Shown here piece by piece: positions 22,623 to 35,690 of a DNA stretch of 64,000 nucleotides. Numbering within the stretch: the stretch's first letter is position 1; every line of letters begins with the position of its first letter. Below the pieces are notes generated by a model, which saw nothing but the letters and a program-made list of their open reading frames with translations, searched no databases and was not told the origin of the DNA. Where the stretch lies: positions 5,199,099 through 5,263,098 of the forward strand of contig OX030964.1 of the NCBI GenBank assembly GCA_943735955.1, in the 5' to 3' direction. This DNA is from Piscicola geometra. Taxonomy: Eukaryota; Annelida; Clitellata; Hirudinida; Piscicolidae. The position numbers and the translations under genes were made by a program.

Positions 22623-25034
22623 TATGAACTTAAAAATTAGGCTTAAGCTGAAAAACAAATTCAATGAAAACCTTAAAACCTTATTTCAATCCATGATATA
22701 GATCTGCACGGAAAAGTAAGACATCACCGTCAAAGAGAAGCACCTTAGACAAGTGCTATTACCCCTCTTAGTCTCCCAGCCAGGGTTACGGTCCTGCTGC
22801 CCTGCAGGCTAGGTTTTGGCTAATCAAAGGCTGATGATAGTGTCAGGAAAAAAACACCCCAGAGCTGAGGGCATGCAACCCAGCCTCAGTAACTGCAAGG
22901 AACATAAAATGATCAAACAACCTTTTCACTATATTGTATAGTCTATACTGGCTCGACCGTCACCCAGAATGAAAAGGGGCACGATGGTAGGTCTGTCACT
23001 CTGCCTGCTGTCGTTAAATGCGCCAAGAGAGCCGTTGTAGGTCGGTCAACTCAGCTGCCGACCTGCTCTGCACTGGCTAAGAGAGACCACACTGCCAGCA
23101 GCAAATTCACTCTTGCCACCTACAACGTGAGGACTTTGGCTGACACAACACACCACCACAAGCTACAACAAATTATAGCTGCCTGCGAGGAGCACAACAT
23201 CGACATCCTCGCTATCTAAGAGCATCGACTCAAAACCCCTGAAACGATTCGTCACAATAAGTCGGGTGCCTGGACTTTAGCGCACACGAACTCTTCCTCC
23301 GACTGCCATGGAGTCGCTGTACTCTACAGTAAAAGAATTGCATCACTAGTTCTTTCCGTAGAGTCACAAAGAATAATTGCCTTGCACCTGGAAGGAAACC
23401 CGAGACATTGTCTCTGCATACGCACTTACCGAGCCCTCACTCGCCATAGAAAAAGACAATTTCTAAAATGACTTGCGAGAGCTGGTTAACAGCATACCCG
23501 AAAACAACAACACACACGGTTACCATGTTAGCTGGCGACTTCAACGCGCGCATTGAAGCTGACAGACACGAGACAAATCCAAAAATTGTAGGCCCGGACT
23601 GCTTCTATGGTGAAACCAATGACAATGGTAACCGACTTGTTGAGTTATGCGAAACGGCTAACCTAAGACTACCACACTCGCCCTTCAAGATTAGAAAGTC
23701 CCGACTTGTGACCTACACTGGGCCTAAGGGTGACAAACAGCAGATAGACCACATTGCAATCAGCACCAAGTGGTGGAAGCCGATCACCAGCTATCGAACC
23801 TACAACACCATAAACATCGGCTCCGATCACAAGGTAGTTAGTGCTCAATTCCGACTTTCCTTGCGAGCAACAAAGCGACCACCAAACGGAAGGTGCAAGT
23901 ACAACTGAAGTCAGCTAGAGGTTCCAGAAACTGGGCGTAGCTTTGACATGACATTTCAAAATCGATTCTCCGAGCTCTTGAAGAAAAAGCATTAACCTGA
24001 GCCAACGAAATCCAGCTAAAGACAGACACACTGGACGAGGCACTGCGTTATGCGAGCGAAATGATTCTGAAGAAGCAGACAAAACAAAAGTACGCTCATT
24101 GGGTGTCCCTTCAACACCCGCTCTCGGACGAATGCAACAAGGCCAGCAAAAAGTACGAGAAGACGCGACAGTTAACCCATAAAGAGCAGTGGAACTTGCT
24201 GCAGTCTCGAGTATAACCGCCTTTGACAACGATCAACAAGCTCATCTCAACGTAATAAACTCGATCGCAGGAGATGAGAACAAAGCCGATCCTTCAAAAT
24301 TGTGGCTGTTGGATGGTTCAACTCCAAAGGGAAAAAGGAGCTACTTGAAGGTTGGAAAAAAAACTTCTCAACGCTGCTCAACAACGTCAACTCTCAAACT
24401 CACCTACACCATCCATGGACAATAGTTTCATCATAAGCACCGCCTTCTCACTGAACGACATCCGAAAGGCAATTAAAGAGATGAAACCAAGCAAGTCTGC
24501 GGGGCATGAGCATGCAATGACAGCGGAAGTACTTCAGAAAGACGGTGACTTCCTTTTAAAGCAGCTCCTCACCATCTGCAGGCTAGTCTACGGCAAGTGT
24601 CGCGCACCAACCCAATGGACATCAAGCTTGATCATCCCGCTGCCTAAGAAAAGAAATCTCCAGTTGATGACCAGCTACCAAGATATCAGCTTGATGTCCA
24701 TTGCAGCCAATGTCTACAACCGCATGCTTCTCAACCGCATCCGTGAACCCATCCACTCGCTACTCAGAAAGAATCAGGCAAATTTTTAGAACATGCCGCA
24801 GCTGCATACAGCAGATTCATATTCTGATGAGGATTATAGATGGCACATACATCCCACTATTCATCACTTTCGTCGACTTCAAGAAAGCCTTTGACTCGAT
24901 CGACCAAAATGCGATGTTTGCGATACTGCGACACTACGGAATCCCAGAGAAAGTTGTCAAGGCAATCAAGGTCTTGTACAACAAGTCGATCAGCCAAGTC
25001 TGCATACAAGGCAAGCTCTCTGCACCCTTCAACA

Positions 25035-25185
25035 TTTATAATAATAATAATAATAATAATATTGACGAGCATTATTATAGTGGCGTATAACCTGAATTAG
25101 CTTCCAGGCCACTTAGGCTGCATATTTTCATTTGCGCCTTTGGGTTACTAGGGCATTGGTTGCACTCGAACCTAGGACCTCATCG
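25035..25185 (-). mobile_element. 5'-truncated tRNA-derived SINE (family 1)
   Basis: On the minus strand it starts in a B-box-like AGGTTCGAGTGC, continues GCAACCAATGCCCTAGTAAC, AAAGGCGCAAATG and TGCAGCCTAAGTGGCCTGG, and ends in an ATT repeat. The same order of blocks is seen at 54033-54124 plus 55779-55880. The A box is missing here. It occupies the place of the RT palm of LINE copy A. Confidence 0.65.
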
Positions 25186-25822
25186 ATGGCCAAGACATCG
25201 CAATCGTGAAGGATTCCAAATACTTTGGCTCATATTTTGGGTCCACAGATCACGATGTTAGAATACAAATCGGCCTTGCGTGGGCAGCCTTCACGAAGCT
25301 ACAAAAGTTTCTTCGCTCACCCACGCTGAACACAGATCTCAAGGTTCGCATCTTCCAAGCCGCTTGCATCTCAATTTTGCTCTATGGCTGCGAATCATGG
25401 AAACTCACTGCAGCATTGTCGAAGAAACTTGACGTCTTCGCAAGGACTTGCTATCGGACGATGCTTGGAATCCAACAGTGCAGCGACCACGTCACAAACG
25501 AGTCTCTTTACGCACGAGTCGGACAGGAGCGCACCAGCGAAATGATCAGAAAACGACAACTTGCATTTACTGGTCATTGTCTTCGCATGCCCGTGGATGA
25601 GCCTGTGCACCGCTATTTGTTCTACGAGTCCGAGATGAAAGCACGAAAGCGTCCTGGCAGACCAAGAATGTCATACAGACAACAAATCTCGGCATACATC
25701 GACCCAGGGCAGCCAACGATTGAAGCCATCCAGCTTAAATCGTTTGGAGTCATTTTGTCGTGCCGTGAAAAAAGAGGCCTCTTGGCTCTTAATCTGAGCT
25801 CGCTTGATGATGATGATTGATC

Positions 25823-28009
25823 TAAACCTTTGGTTAATAAAAAAAAATTAAGTTCTAAGTTTTGAATTGATACTTAATAAAAAATAGTAATTAAATGTTA
25901 ACATTTTTTATTCTTTGAATTGTTAAAAATATTTGGCATTAGTTTTAAAAACTTCGGAGAAACCCAACACATTAAGTGAGTAACCGTTACAAACCATTCT
26001 ATTTATACAGTTAGCTTCTTACTCTTCAACTCCTTATGAAACACTGGTATGAGATTTTGTGTTGGATGTGACATGTGGGATGTGGTGTGGTGGATGTGAC
26101 AGATGTTAGTCGCACTCACATAACATGTTCCTTTTTCAACGTTTCAGACTCGATTTTTGGTTTGTCAATTCCACACACCTGATGGTGATGATAATGTTGG
26201 TGATAATGACAGGGAAAACACTATTGATAGCTACAATTAGGGGGGGCGATTTCCCAATTTTCAAACGCCCGCTTAGAACATGATTTACACTAAAAACACT
26301 AGAATTTTGACACCAAATAATTTGTTAATGTCAAAAAAACGCACAAAATGGGGAATGTTAAACTGTTTATTCACTAGAAAAACACATTTTTTCAACTTTT
26401 CTGAGGTGTTTTCCAATTTTTCATAATTCAGTCTTTCTTGCTTAATGATTTCATCTATAAAAAAGACAAGTTTCTTCATTTTCGGTGAAATCCTTTGATT
26501 TCAAGTCTTTTTCGTTTCTTTCTATAAGCCAGCTTTTTAAAATTTTGCTTTTCTTTGAATCTAAGCTTTTTTTCTTTTACTCTAATTGAGTTTAAAATTA
26601 TTTTTTGCTCGACCCACTGCCTTTAAACCTCCGAAAGACGGGGTCTGGCCATCTCTAGGCTGCTGGCTCTTTTGTAGGACGATGGTTCTACTGATTGCAT
26701 TTAATTTAATACTTTCCTTAGTCTATGGTTCACTTTATCACACTGATTTTTCATTCCAAGGTTGTGAACAAAAGTGTCTTGGATTTCAGAAGCCTGCTCA
26801 CTGATTGGGTACTCCATAGAAAATTTTTCTTCATCAATGTCCTAGTCTCTTTTCTGCCTATCTAAAAAAGTTTTGAAACGGGGCTGCAAAAGAGAAATTA
26901 GCTTATAGACCTACACCAAGTGCTCAACTGCTGCCTCTGACACCACGTGCATATCTAAGCTTGCAAAAATACCAGAACAACTTGAAATAGGGAGGCTCCA
27001 AAACTTTTTTGACTAGACAGACAAGGCGATATTATATCTTTGGCTTGAAAACTCATTGATGAACAAGGATTGCTGCTGTCTTAGAAAAAACCCAGAAATT
27101 GTTGTTTTTGTTAGAAAACATCTCATTGGATATCTTTCTTTGCTTAAGGTAAATAATTGCATCGGTTCCAGCGTTTGTCTGAGCTTGGGAACCACCAGCT
27201 TAAAACACATGTCAAGTGCATGTCTAACTACAATATAATTTTTTCTATAAACGTCTATTCTGACTATGAAACATTCTGAAACCTGATATATCTTCGTATC
27301 CGTTTCAACCAATTGCAGAACTATTTTCATGGCACTGCTGAAGCCCGATGTAGTGTGGGCGGCACAATTATTTTTTAAACTTCATATTCTATTAAGTATT
27401 ATGTCAACCCATATTTGCTCAGTGTCCCATTATTGAAACAGTAAAAAAATTAACAGAAAATTGAATAACCAGTAAATTCAGAAATTTTAAATTGAAATTT
27501 GTTTTAAAATTAATTAACTACAATATGGTTTCAATAGTTTGTTGATTATCTTAAAAATATATTTTTGGTGATTTTTTTATATAATTTAAATTAAGAAAAA
27601 AATATTTTGGAAATAAGGCTAAAGAAAAATAGTTAATAAAATTGTTAAACTTTCTGTAATTTTTTTGTTGCATATTCTTAATAGTTTATTCTTCCTTTAT
27701 GTATAATTAAAATTTTCTCATCAATTTATAATCTACTTATCATTAGTTTTTAAGAAACTATGAATGTTCCATTAGTGGAACAGTGAGCATGAACGGGGGG
27801 TGTCAAATTTTACTATAAGTTTTTGAAAAATCATTTTATTCGTTGTGCAAAAAAAGAAAAAATGAGATTTTTTTTAAACCGAAGTTAGACCTCTAATTGT
27901 TTTGCAAAATCACAAACTAATAGGAAATTCTTTCTTGGAAGCATCAGTGTTGATTAAAGCATAGCAGTATACATTATGGAAAAATGTTGCAAAACAATTT
28001 ATGAAATAG
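25823..28009. other. Mostly unassigned sequence
   Basis: AT-rich. A minus-strand stretch, about 26500-27340, has scattered open frames (for example VRHALDMCFKLVVPKL near 27200) broken by stops. It looks like decayed coding DNA of a transposon, but I cannot name it. A possible 59-bp minus exon at 26120-26178 has splice sites but no partner I trust. Confidence 0.35.
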
Positions 28010-28740
28010 ATGCCAATTAGGTTTGGGTTAAAGTTTTGGTGTCTTCGCAACCGTCTTGGTTATTCAATTCAATATGAGCCCTACAAGGGAACAACAGGTC
28101 CAGTATATGACAAGGAGTTGGGTCTTGGTGTCAGCGTTGTTTTGATTTTAGTTTCAAAACTACCGAATGTTTTTTTGGAGATAGATTTTTCAGCTCCCTG
28201 AAGCTAATTAATGAACTTCAAAGAGGAGGTTATGGATACTGTGGGACAGTAAGGTCCAACAGAAAAGGAAAATGTCCAGTTATGCTAAGAGTTAGCATTG
28301 CTTAGTACACAGCTAGAAACAACTTTCTAGGGTTCTTTTGATTATAAGCTGCAAAAAGCTCCAATAGTAAGAGATTCATTTGAAATATCATAAGAAATTT
28401 CAAGGGTGTCAATTCAATGGTCCCATGTCAACGATGGATATCAAAAGAGGAAAAAAGCTTCCTGTTGATATGCCACTTTTCTTCAGCTAGTGGAAAGCCC
28501 AAAAGTAGCAAGCCTGTGAAAAGTCGAGTGCCAAGCCCTATTAGGTTTGATAAGTTAGAACATTATATAATTTCAGCAGAAAAGAAAACCCGGTGCACTC
28601 TTTACAAAAAGAACACAACTAGAATATACAATACAATACAACGACGAGTATTATTAACATTGCGTAAACCCGGATGGTCTTCAAGACCACTTAGTTATGG
28701 AAAATGTAATATAAATACCATTAATGATAAATGATAATTA
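28010..28740 (+). pseudogene. piggyBac-type transposase remnant
   Basis: MPIRFGLKFWCLRNRLGYSI followed by ELGLGVSVVLILVSKLPN matches the core DDE region of piggyBac transposases (usually KPIKFGxKxWxL, then GLGxxVVxxL). The continuing frame around 28200-28260 gives LINELQRGGYGYCGTVRSNR. At 28560-28650, HYIISAEKKTRCTLYKK resembles the cysteine-rich C-terminus (HYxxxxEKKxRCxxC). The N-terminal half and some catalytic aspartates are missing, and stops interrupt it. TTAA-flanked ends were not identified. Confidence 0.7.
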
Positions 28741-29784
28741 TAAGTAAAGTAAAGTTAAAGAAATAAAAATATGGGTCGTATTTGGCGTAAAGAAGCAGCA
28801 ACTATGAAAAAAAATGTTAAAAAATGAAATAAAAAATGCAAGAAAAAACGGGTTAATTTACTTTTTTATTATGAAATTTGAGTAAACTAAATTATCTTAC
28901 TTGACAACGTTGTAATTTGAATTTATTTTTTTGGGTATGGGGGGGGGGGGGCTTTCATAAGAAGTACCAACTTCCAATATTAGGTATTTATGAAAAAAGC
29001 TAACAAAGCATATTCCATGTGGAAGTAATGATTCTTCACGTTTTCATTTTTTTGTACGTTTGTGCCCCCTAGTGTTATGATGACACCACTAGTCGACAAA
29101 TTGGAAATTGAAATATAAATAGGTGGGTTTCTTCTATTTTGTGTGCTGAATCTAGAAATATAATCCGTTTTTACACACCACCCTTCATTTTATTATCATA
29201 CTTCATCAAAAGTATTGCTCTATTAAAAAAATTATTTCAATACAAGTTGAATTTTTATAGATATAAAATATTTGGTAAATTTTAATATTTTTTCTATTAT
29301 CTTTGTCATATAAAACAAAACCTAAAAAACAACAAAAACAACTAAAAAATAGTTATTTAAGACTGAAATTTGTAAACTAATCACCCAGGGTAAATTACCT
29401 CTTTCTTTTGTTTACTGCATGGTTCTTTGTGAAATATTTCAGCAGAACTATATTTCTATTTTACTAATTTGAGCTCGTAGCATTCTTTCTGAAACAATTC
29501 CACTATTTTAAACTGTATTCTATAGTTCAAATTGCTGTTTTGATAAATAAAACTCTCGAACGTTCGACTTGTGAAATGAGATGAAGTTCACTAGAGGATT
29601 TTTTTGATCTGTTGAAACTTGCATCAACTCAGTATCCTCTTCACAATCTGTAATCACTTGCAATAAAAGTGGAGCTTTTGGTATAAGAAAATCATCTCAA
29701 TGAAGAACTGGTTTCATAGCTGATGGGAGATTTGGGTACATAATAGAAACTTTATTCTCTGAGGAAACCCCATAAATTTGTCAT
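28741..29784. other. AT-rich spacer
   Basis: No exon or element boundary could be supported. A poly-G run of about 12 bases lies near 28939. Confidence 0.4.
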
Positions 29785-29978
29785 AATGGCGAGCGGGTTG
29801 GCTTAGATGGTAAAGTCGTTGGACCTGCAACTTTAACGTTGCCAGTTTAAATCCCAGTTTAGCCAACCGTGAGCTATAATATACCTAGTGTATATGATGC
29901 GGTGTTTCATGACTTATGTCATATGAGTGGCGCCTCAGTTGCGTGCCTTGGCGCATTATAAGTACGCATTATTATTAT
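29785..29978 (+). mobile_element. tRNA-derived SINE (family 2) with LINE-like 3' end
   Basis: The head resembles a tRNA gene: TGGCTTAGATGG fits the RNA polymerase III A box and GCCAGTTTAAATCCC the B box, about 35 bp apart. The tail, CAGTTGCGTGCCTTGGCGC then ATT repeats, closely matches the 3' end of the LINE fragment at 59500-59600. That suggests it borrows this LINE's machinery. A functional tRNA is unlikely, because the acceptor stem does not close. Confidence 0.75.
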
Positions 29979-30963
29979 TTATTTAGGGTTATATAAAAAA
30001 GTTTTCATGATAATACTTTATTCACGCCAAATCATAGGAGCAGAAAAAGTAAATGATACTTTTTCAGTGGAGCTATTGCGTCAGTTTTACATAACATTTA
30101 TGCGGTGCCCATTTTTATCTTGATTTCCTACTTTGAAACCAAAATAAAATCTATATCTTCTTTTCATCAAATTTAACATTTTTCTACGCTCACTCTTTGT
30201 AGTGAGTTCACCACAGACGTAAAAAAAGCATCTGGAGACTTTTAACATGAGCACGATTGCCGTTAATTATGTATATTAGAAAGTCGGGTATTATGGGATA
30301 GTCGTGTAAAAAGGAATACCGAGGTTTTGGCTGAGTTTATATTTGTAATAAAATAAAAATCATGAACTTCTTAAGAAAGATCCCAATGATAGAATGCAGC
30401 AAAAAAAGTCAGCTGATTGCTGTCCAACCGCTCGCTACAGAAAACTCAAAACTGAATGTTAATAAGTGATCTACAAATTAAAATTGACTTTAACGTGCAG
30501 TAAAAGAGTTTTTGCATCATAATTTGTTTTTTTTTTATAGTTATCAGAGTTTTCTCAGCTAGCATAAAGTTTTTTTTGTTTAGATAACATGTTGCCTAAT
30601 ATGAGACACTAAATATGGGTTAATTCAGAATCGATTACAGATTTGCAGTGTCTTACTTTTTTTCAAAAGAATGGAAAATTGTATCAAAGACTGAATGCAT
30701 TTTTATTGAAGAAAAGGAATATAAAAATTTTATCCATGTAGATAAGGTTTTATGGCTGTCAGGGGTCTCTGATAATCTGAAAAACTAATTGCTTAATCCG
30801 ATTCGACCCATACGATTATTCAATCGCTCACTGTGTTTTTAATTGTGAAGTTATTTTGTTGTTATTACATTACTTTGTCTAATTTTTATTGACAATCTAA
30901 AACATTTTACAGATTTGGAATATCGTTTACAGTTTCGGTTTTAAAACATTCTATTATTTTTAG

Positions 30964-32156
30964 TAACGTTTGCGACCGTATGGGTCAAAAACCCCATGAA
31001 ATGAATAACACGAATTGAATAGCTTTTTCACAATCAAAAATTAGCGGTTTATTCATTCATAGTTAGCAAAAGTAAAACATATTGGACATTTTCGAAAACG
31101 TTAGACAGTTTTGTTCTGAATGCATTTTCTGAAGTACAAACGACTACCTGTCTTGGCTGATGAGTTAGAAAGTGCTGGGTGATTAGGAATAATTTTTATT
31201 TTGCTTTTATCATAATATTTTTTTCATATAGCTCTGCTCTTGAAATTTTAAAAAACGGGTTTTTTTCTCTTTTTTTAACGCTCAAGTTCCCGCCAGAAGA
31301 TGAAAAGATTGAATGCTGAAACATCTACATATGTTGAAAAAAACATTAGGGCTAACTAAATGTTTGTTTTCTCATATTATATGCCATACAAATGATAGTG
31401 ATACTATTTTTTGTAAATTTTTTTTAACTTCTTTATGTATTACTCAGAGATTTATCCATACAGTTCTTAGTAATCCATTAAAGCCATTTTGCATTTCATG
31501 GAGCAATTATAGTAAAGTAAAAAATGATTCGTAACAACTGTTAGTCAAGCATCCAGATGTTCAATCAGGTTGATTACAGCAGCCATTCCCAAATTTTGAA
31601 ATTGGCTCATCTCTGTGATCATTACCAAAAAAATTATTTTTTTTCTCAAACAATACCCCGTTTCGGCATCACAAATGCAGAAAATTTAAAGTAATATTTT
31701 ACCGATTTAGATCACATGTACTGTTCTGAACTGGAACGACATCAAAATGGTACAAATCTTTCATCCACCTTTACATACTCATGTGGAATTTTATAGGTTT
31801 TATTGCCACATGTCATGATCAGCGCTCATTGGAGCAAACTTTGTTTTTTTGGCTTCAAAAACTTCTGATATTAATTTAATCAAATCTCAAATATTAAAAT
31901 ATTAATTCACATATTTTTCATGATATTAATTGGCTAATACAAAAACAACAGTCTTTGACCACAATGCCTGTAATAGTTCACCTCTACCGTTAGCATAGTG
32001 GAATCTCTTTTTAAAAAAAGTAAATTTTGATAATTATTTATACAAATATATGAAAATATTATACAAATCACTAAAACTTTAAAAAAGTAATTTTTTAGTG
32101 ATAACATCTTTGAAATATACAATTGGTCGATTCGACCCATGCGGACACCAACGTTA
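30964..32156. mobile_element. Non-autonomous DNA transposon with 26-bp imperfect TIRs
   Basis: The left end TAACGTTTGCGACCGTATGG and the inverse of the right end, TAACGTTGGTGTCCGCATGG, match at 21 of 26 positions including the next bases. A partial third copy (CGACCCATACG) lies near 30803. The interior has no intact transposase. Superfamily uncertain. Confidence 0.6.
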
Positions 32157-32734
32157 TATTTTTCGATTGGTTTTTAAGGGTAAAAAGGGACTAATGCAAT
32201 TATTGTGTTTGAAATTATTTGTATACTCTATAATACATACATGAGTATGGGGGGAGGTTGCTCAAGATGAACCGGTTCCAAAGATGGAACGAGCTTATTT
32301 ACAGTTATGCGCTTTAAAAAGTAAGAATTTTTTTCTTTAATATCTATGCATCTGTCTTATATGCACATTTTTATGCTGTTTTCGTTTCGGAAAGTTGTCA
32401 AAATCAATTAGAATACTTGAAAAACTGGTTTCTAGATGAATTGTTAAAATATTGGAAGATAACATTTTGCATTTTTTTTCTCAACTTCCAAAGGGGTATA
32501 ATTTCAATTTTTTATTAGTATTTAGATGATGCAATACAGATTTATTGTGTGATAGTTGTAAAATTAAAAATTCAGTAATTGGCCTGTTACGACCATAAAT
32601 GTGTAGCATGGTCATAGTTGCCTGAAATTAAATTGAGAATGAGACTGTAGAAGCTGATAAGTCTATATAATATATACTTTGTATAGTCTATATAGTATAT
32701 TTTATATAGACTATATAGAATATATTTTTTATTT

Positions 32735-33010
32735 AGACTATAGTGAGTATATATTTTATATACACTATAGAGAGTATATATTTTATTAACACTATAGAGA
32801 GTATATATTTTATATACACTATAGAAAGTATATATTTTATATAGACTATAGAGAGTATATATTTTATATAAACTATAGAGAGTATATATTTTATATACAC
32901 TATAGAAAGTATATATTTTATATACACTATAGAGAGTATATATTTTATATACACTATAGAGAGTATATATTTTATATACACTATAGAGAGTATATATTTT
33001 ATATACACTA
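32735..33010. repeat. Satellite array, unit about 30 bp
   Basis: Tandem units of ACTATAGAGAGTATATATTT plus TATATAC. It is related to the 27-bp unit at 51050-52285, and both sit at the same internal place of the same transposon family. Confidence 0.93.
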
Positions 33011-33392
33011 TTATTATATGAAAACTATTGAAAATTAATATAAACCAATTATTTAATTTCTTATGATTGAAAAACCGTTAGTATTCATTAGATTGTACAT
33101 CGGCTTTATAGCACCTCATAGTCTATGATATTTAGACTATTTATTATACAATTGTTTTATTTAAAGCTGCAAATGTAAAAGTGATCAACTAATTGTAAAC
33201 GAGATAAAAAACAAAACTAATTTAAAAGTGAACCAATTTTTGAGGAAGTTGAACAAGTAAAGGTCGAAATGAAAACTAGAAAGCCTAGAGCAAAATAAAA
33301 GTTGAATTTGCAAAAGTAACCTAAAAGCTAAATTTAATTTTTTTAAGTAAAGTTGATTAAATAACAATTCACATTAAAATACTATGTCTCCC

Positions 33393-34908
33393 ACTTCCTG
33401 TTCTCTAGATCATATTCCTACAACCCATTTTTAAAGAGCTCTCCTTTTTATTCTATCCTATTGTTTTGGATTTTGTTAACTTATCTTTGTCTACATCTAA
33501 ATTTCCTTTTGTCCTCAAATCTTTTTTTATTATTCCTAAAATTAAGAACCCTTCTCTTGATCCTGCATCCTTATCTAGTTATAGACCTGTATCTAACTTT
33601 TCTTTTCTTTCTAAGGTCCTTGAAAAAGTTACTTCTCAACAACTAATCTTCTATCTAAAAAAAAAACTCACTTCTTCCTTCCTCTCAATCTGGTTTCAGA
33701 ATTGGCCACTCCACTGAAACTGCTTTACTTAAACTCTATAATGACCTTATTTTAACTTCTGATTCTAATGCATTCTATGCCTTGAATTTTCTTCTGCTTT
33801 TGATACTGTTGATCATACTCTTTTATTAAATTTTTATATTATTTCTTTAATATTTCTAGATCTTACCTTAACTGGCTTGAATCATATCTTCCTGAGCGAA
33901 CTTCTTATGTATCAATAAAATCTTTTCGTTCTTCATCTGTTTCTTTATCTTATGGTGTTCCACAGGGCTCAATCCTTGGTCCCTTACTTATTATACTCTA
34001 CACCTCTGAACTACCTAATATTATTTCTTCATCTTCCTTAGATAGTCAAATGTATGCTGAGGACTCCTATATTTATACTGACTCTTCTCGTGACCTTGCT
34101 GTTAATTAAATAACTATCTGCTTCCTATCTATAATTTCTTAGGCTTCATCTATGTTTCTCAAGCTTAAATCTGACAAATTTGAACTCATCTATTTCAATA
34201 GAAAATCTAAATCTTTACTTTTTTTTCCTTCTTTAGTTTTTCCTCCCCCGTCAATCTTGGATTTATTTTCGATTCTAAACTGTCTTTAGCTCCTCAAATT
34301 CTATCTGTCTCTAAATCTTGTTACTTCCACATTCGTCGTATTGAACAACTTCTTCCTTTTCTTGACGATCTTACTTTGCAGCTTCTTGTATCTTCTCCAG
34401 TTCTCTCCAGGATTGATTATTGCAACTCTCTTTACTATGGCCTCTCTGATACTACTTTAGCTCCTCTGAATAAAGTCTTTAATTGTGCTGCTCGTGGTGT
34501 TGCTCGTGCTCCTAAATTTTGTCATATTTCTCCTTATCTTCATTCATTACACTGGTTACCTTTGAGATCTAGAGTGACTTTCAAAATTTGCCTGAATATG
34601 TTTACAATTCAAAACTGTACTGCTCCAATTTATCCTAAAAATCTAAATAAACAACCCCATAAATCTAGTCTAAGATCTTCGATCTTTAAGCGTTCTTTTC
34701 GTTTTGCAGTTAAACACGCTTTTGCTAAACGTTCTTTTTCTTAATGTGGTCGTTTTTTATAGAATTCTTTACCCTCTTCTCTAACTCTAACTAAGTCACT
34801 CGTAGCTTTCCATCGTGGTCTGAAGACAAATTTTTTTTAAACGTGATGGCTGAGCGCTTTTGTCCGCTTCGCAAGGGCGCTATACGAATAATTAGTGATT
34901 GATTGAAT
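33393..34908 (+). pseudogene. LINE (Rex1/CR1-like RT), nested in transposon copy 1
   Basis: RT fragments on the plus strand include SYRPVSNFSFLSKVLEKV (about 33570-33630), FGHSTETALLKLYNDL (33700), PQGSILGPL-like sequence (33960-33985), RIDYCNSLYYGLSDTTLAPL (34411-34470) and LHWLPLRSRVTFKICLNMF (34550). A 3' tail carries GGGCGCTATACGAATAATTAG and (GATT)n. Many stops, and the motif-C region is degenerate. Transposon copy 2 gives the uninterrupted insertion site. Related 3' ends lie at 61745-62125 and an RT fragment at 58590-59048. Confidence 0.83.
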
Positions 34909-35365
34909 ACAAACTGGTGTATTTATTTAAATAACTAAATAGGTTTGACGATAAATACGTTTAAATGGAATTTTTCATTAAATACACAATTTTTCATCTA
35001 AGGAAACTAAGCATTCCATTTTTGGAACCCAGTTGCTCAAGATGGACTTTTTTAATCATCATGTTTGAAGTGAAAAAACTTGTTTTTTTATATTCTTATG
35101 TTTGAGTTCACTTAACTTGACAAGGTATCAATATAATGGCTGGATAAATTTAAATGATTTCTTATGCAATTGAGCTACGAGGCTACGTTTAAAAATCGTT
35201 CCGTCTTGTGCAACCTTCCCCTATTTGGAATAAATCATGACATTTAATTTTAGTGTTTTTATATAAAAACTCATCTTTTAAATATAGAAGCATATGATGT
35301 TGCAAAAATGTCATAGGCCTAGTGTTCATACCATATAATAGTATACCCATGTTTTATTAACTATT

Positions 35366-35659
35366 AGAAATGGGATCGATCCAATTATGTGAGATCCACG
35401 GTTTCGGATCCGAATCTTGATACTAGATCCGTACGAATCAGAATCCAAAATGCAAGCATTTGAAATTAATTAAATGTCTATAAAATTCATAATAATTTAA
35501 TGACTATAATATATATTTATAAGATTCGTTATTGTTTCGTCGATAGATAAAGAAAGTTACGCATTCATTTATTAAAAAAGACATTATTTTTGGAACCGTT
35601 CGAATGAATTCTTAGTTTTGGATCCGGCTGATCCGAATCCGGAACAATTGCATTCTTAG
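35366..35659. mobile_element. hAT-like MITE with 8-bp TSD
   Basis: About 294 bp flanked by TAACTATT on both sides (35358-35365 and 35660-35667). Ends are weakly inverted (AGAAATG / CATTCTTAG), and GGATCCGAATC-type motifs recur inside in both orientations. It lies about 25 bp from the TRIM37 exon 35691-35792, inside the following intron. Confidence 0.7.
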
Positions 35660-35690
35660 TAACTATTGATTTTAAAAATAGAAACAAAAC

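Larger units (their letters stand above)
21409..25822 (+). pseudogene. RTE-like LINE (copy A): APE endonuclease plus reverse transcriptase, disrupted
   Basis: Order on the plus strand: 5' untranslated region (21409-21617 and about 22623-23080), split by a 1-kb insertion; APE endonuclease from about 23100 (TYNVRTLADT, then AGDFNARIE near 23530 and an IDHIAIS / IGSDHKVV end, 23740-23840); linker; RT fingers from about 24430 (AIKEMKPSKSAGHEHAMTAE); motif A FITFVDFKKAFDSIDQNAM (about 24860-24910); and the C-terminal region 25206-25820 (FQAACISILLYGCESW, KRQLAFTGHCLRM). The FADD-containing palm has been replaced by a SINE-like segment at 25035-25185. The 3' end is a GATGAT tail. Several stops and frameshifts make it inactive. 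Fragments of the same family lie at 48590-49412 and 50105-50395. Confidence 0.85.
32248..35221. mobile_element. DNA transposon with internal satellite (copy 1), LINE nested inside
   Basis: TIRs start GGGGGGAGGTTGCTCAAGATG at the left and, read inward, GGGGAAGGTTGCACAAGACG at the right, each next to TA. The sequence outside the satellite matches copy 2 (50575-52775) on both sides. Without the LINE at 33393-34908 the element is about 1.46 kb. No transposase is visible. Confidence 0.8.

Noticed and set aside
26120..26178. 59-bp minus-strand exon (GIDKPKIESETLKKEHV)
   Set aside because: Splice-site consensus is present, but the next in-frame exon would give only a few residues before a stop. No partner exon or homologue is recognised.
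26500..27340. Possible hAT or piggyBac transposase on the minus strand
   Set aside because: Only short open stretches without a diagnostic motif; left unassigned.
29800..29875. Functional tRNA gene
   Set aside because: A and B boxes are present, but the cloverleaf stems do not close and a LINE-like tail follows; it is a SINE.
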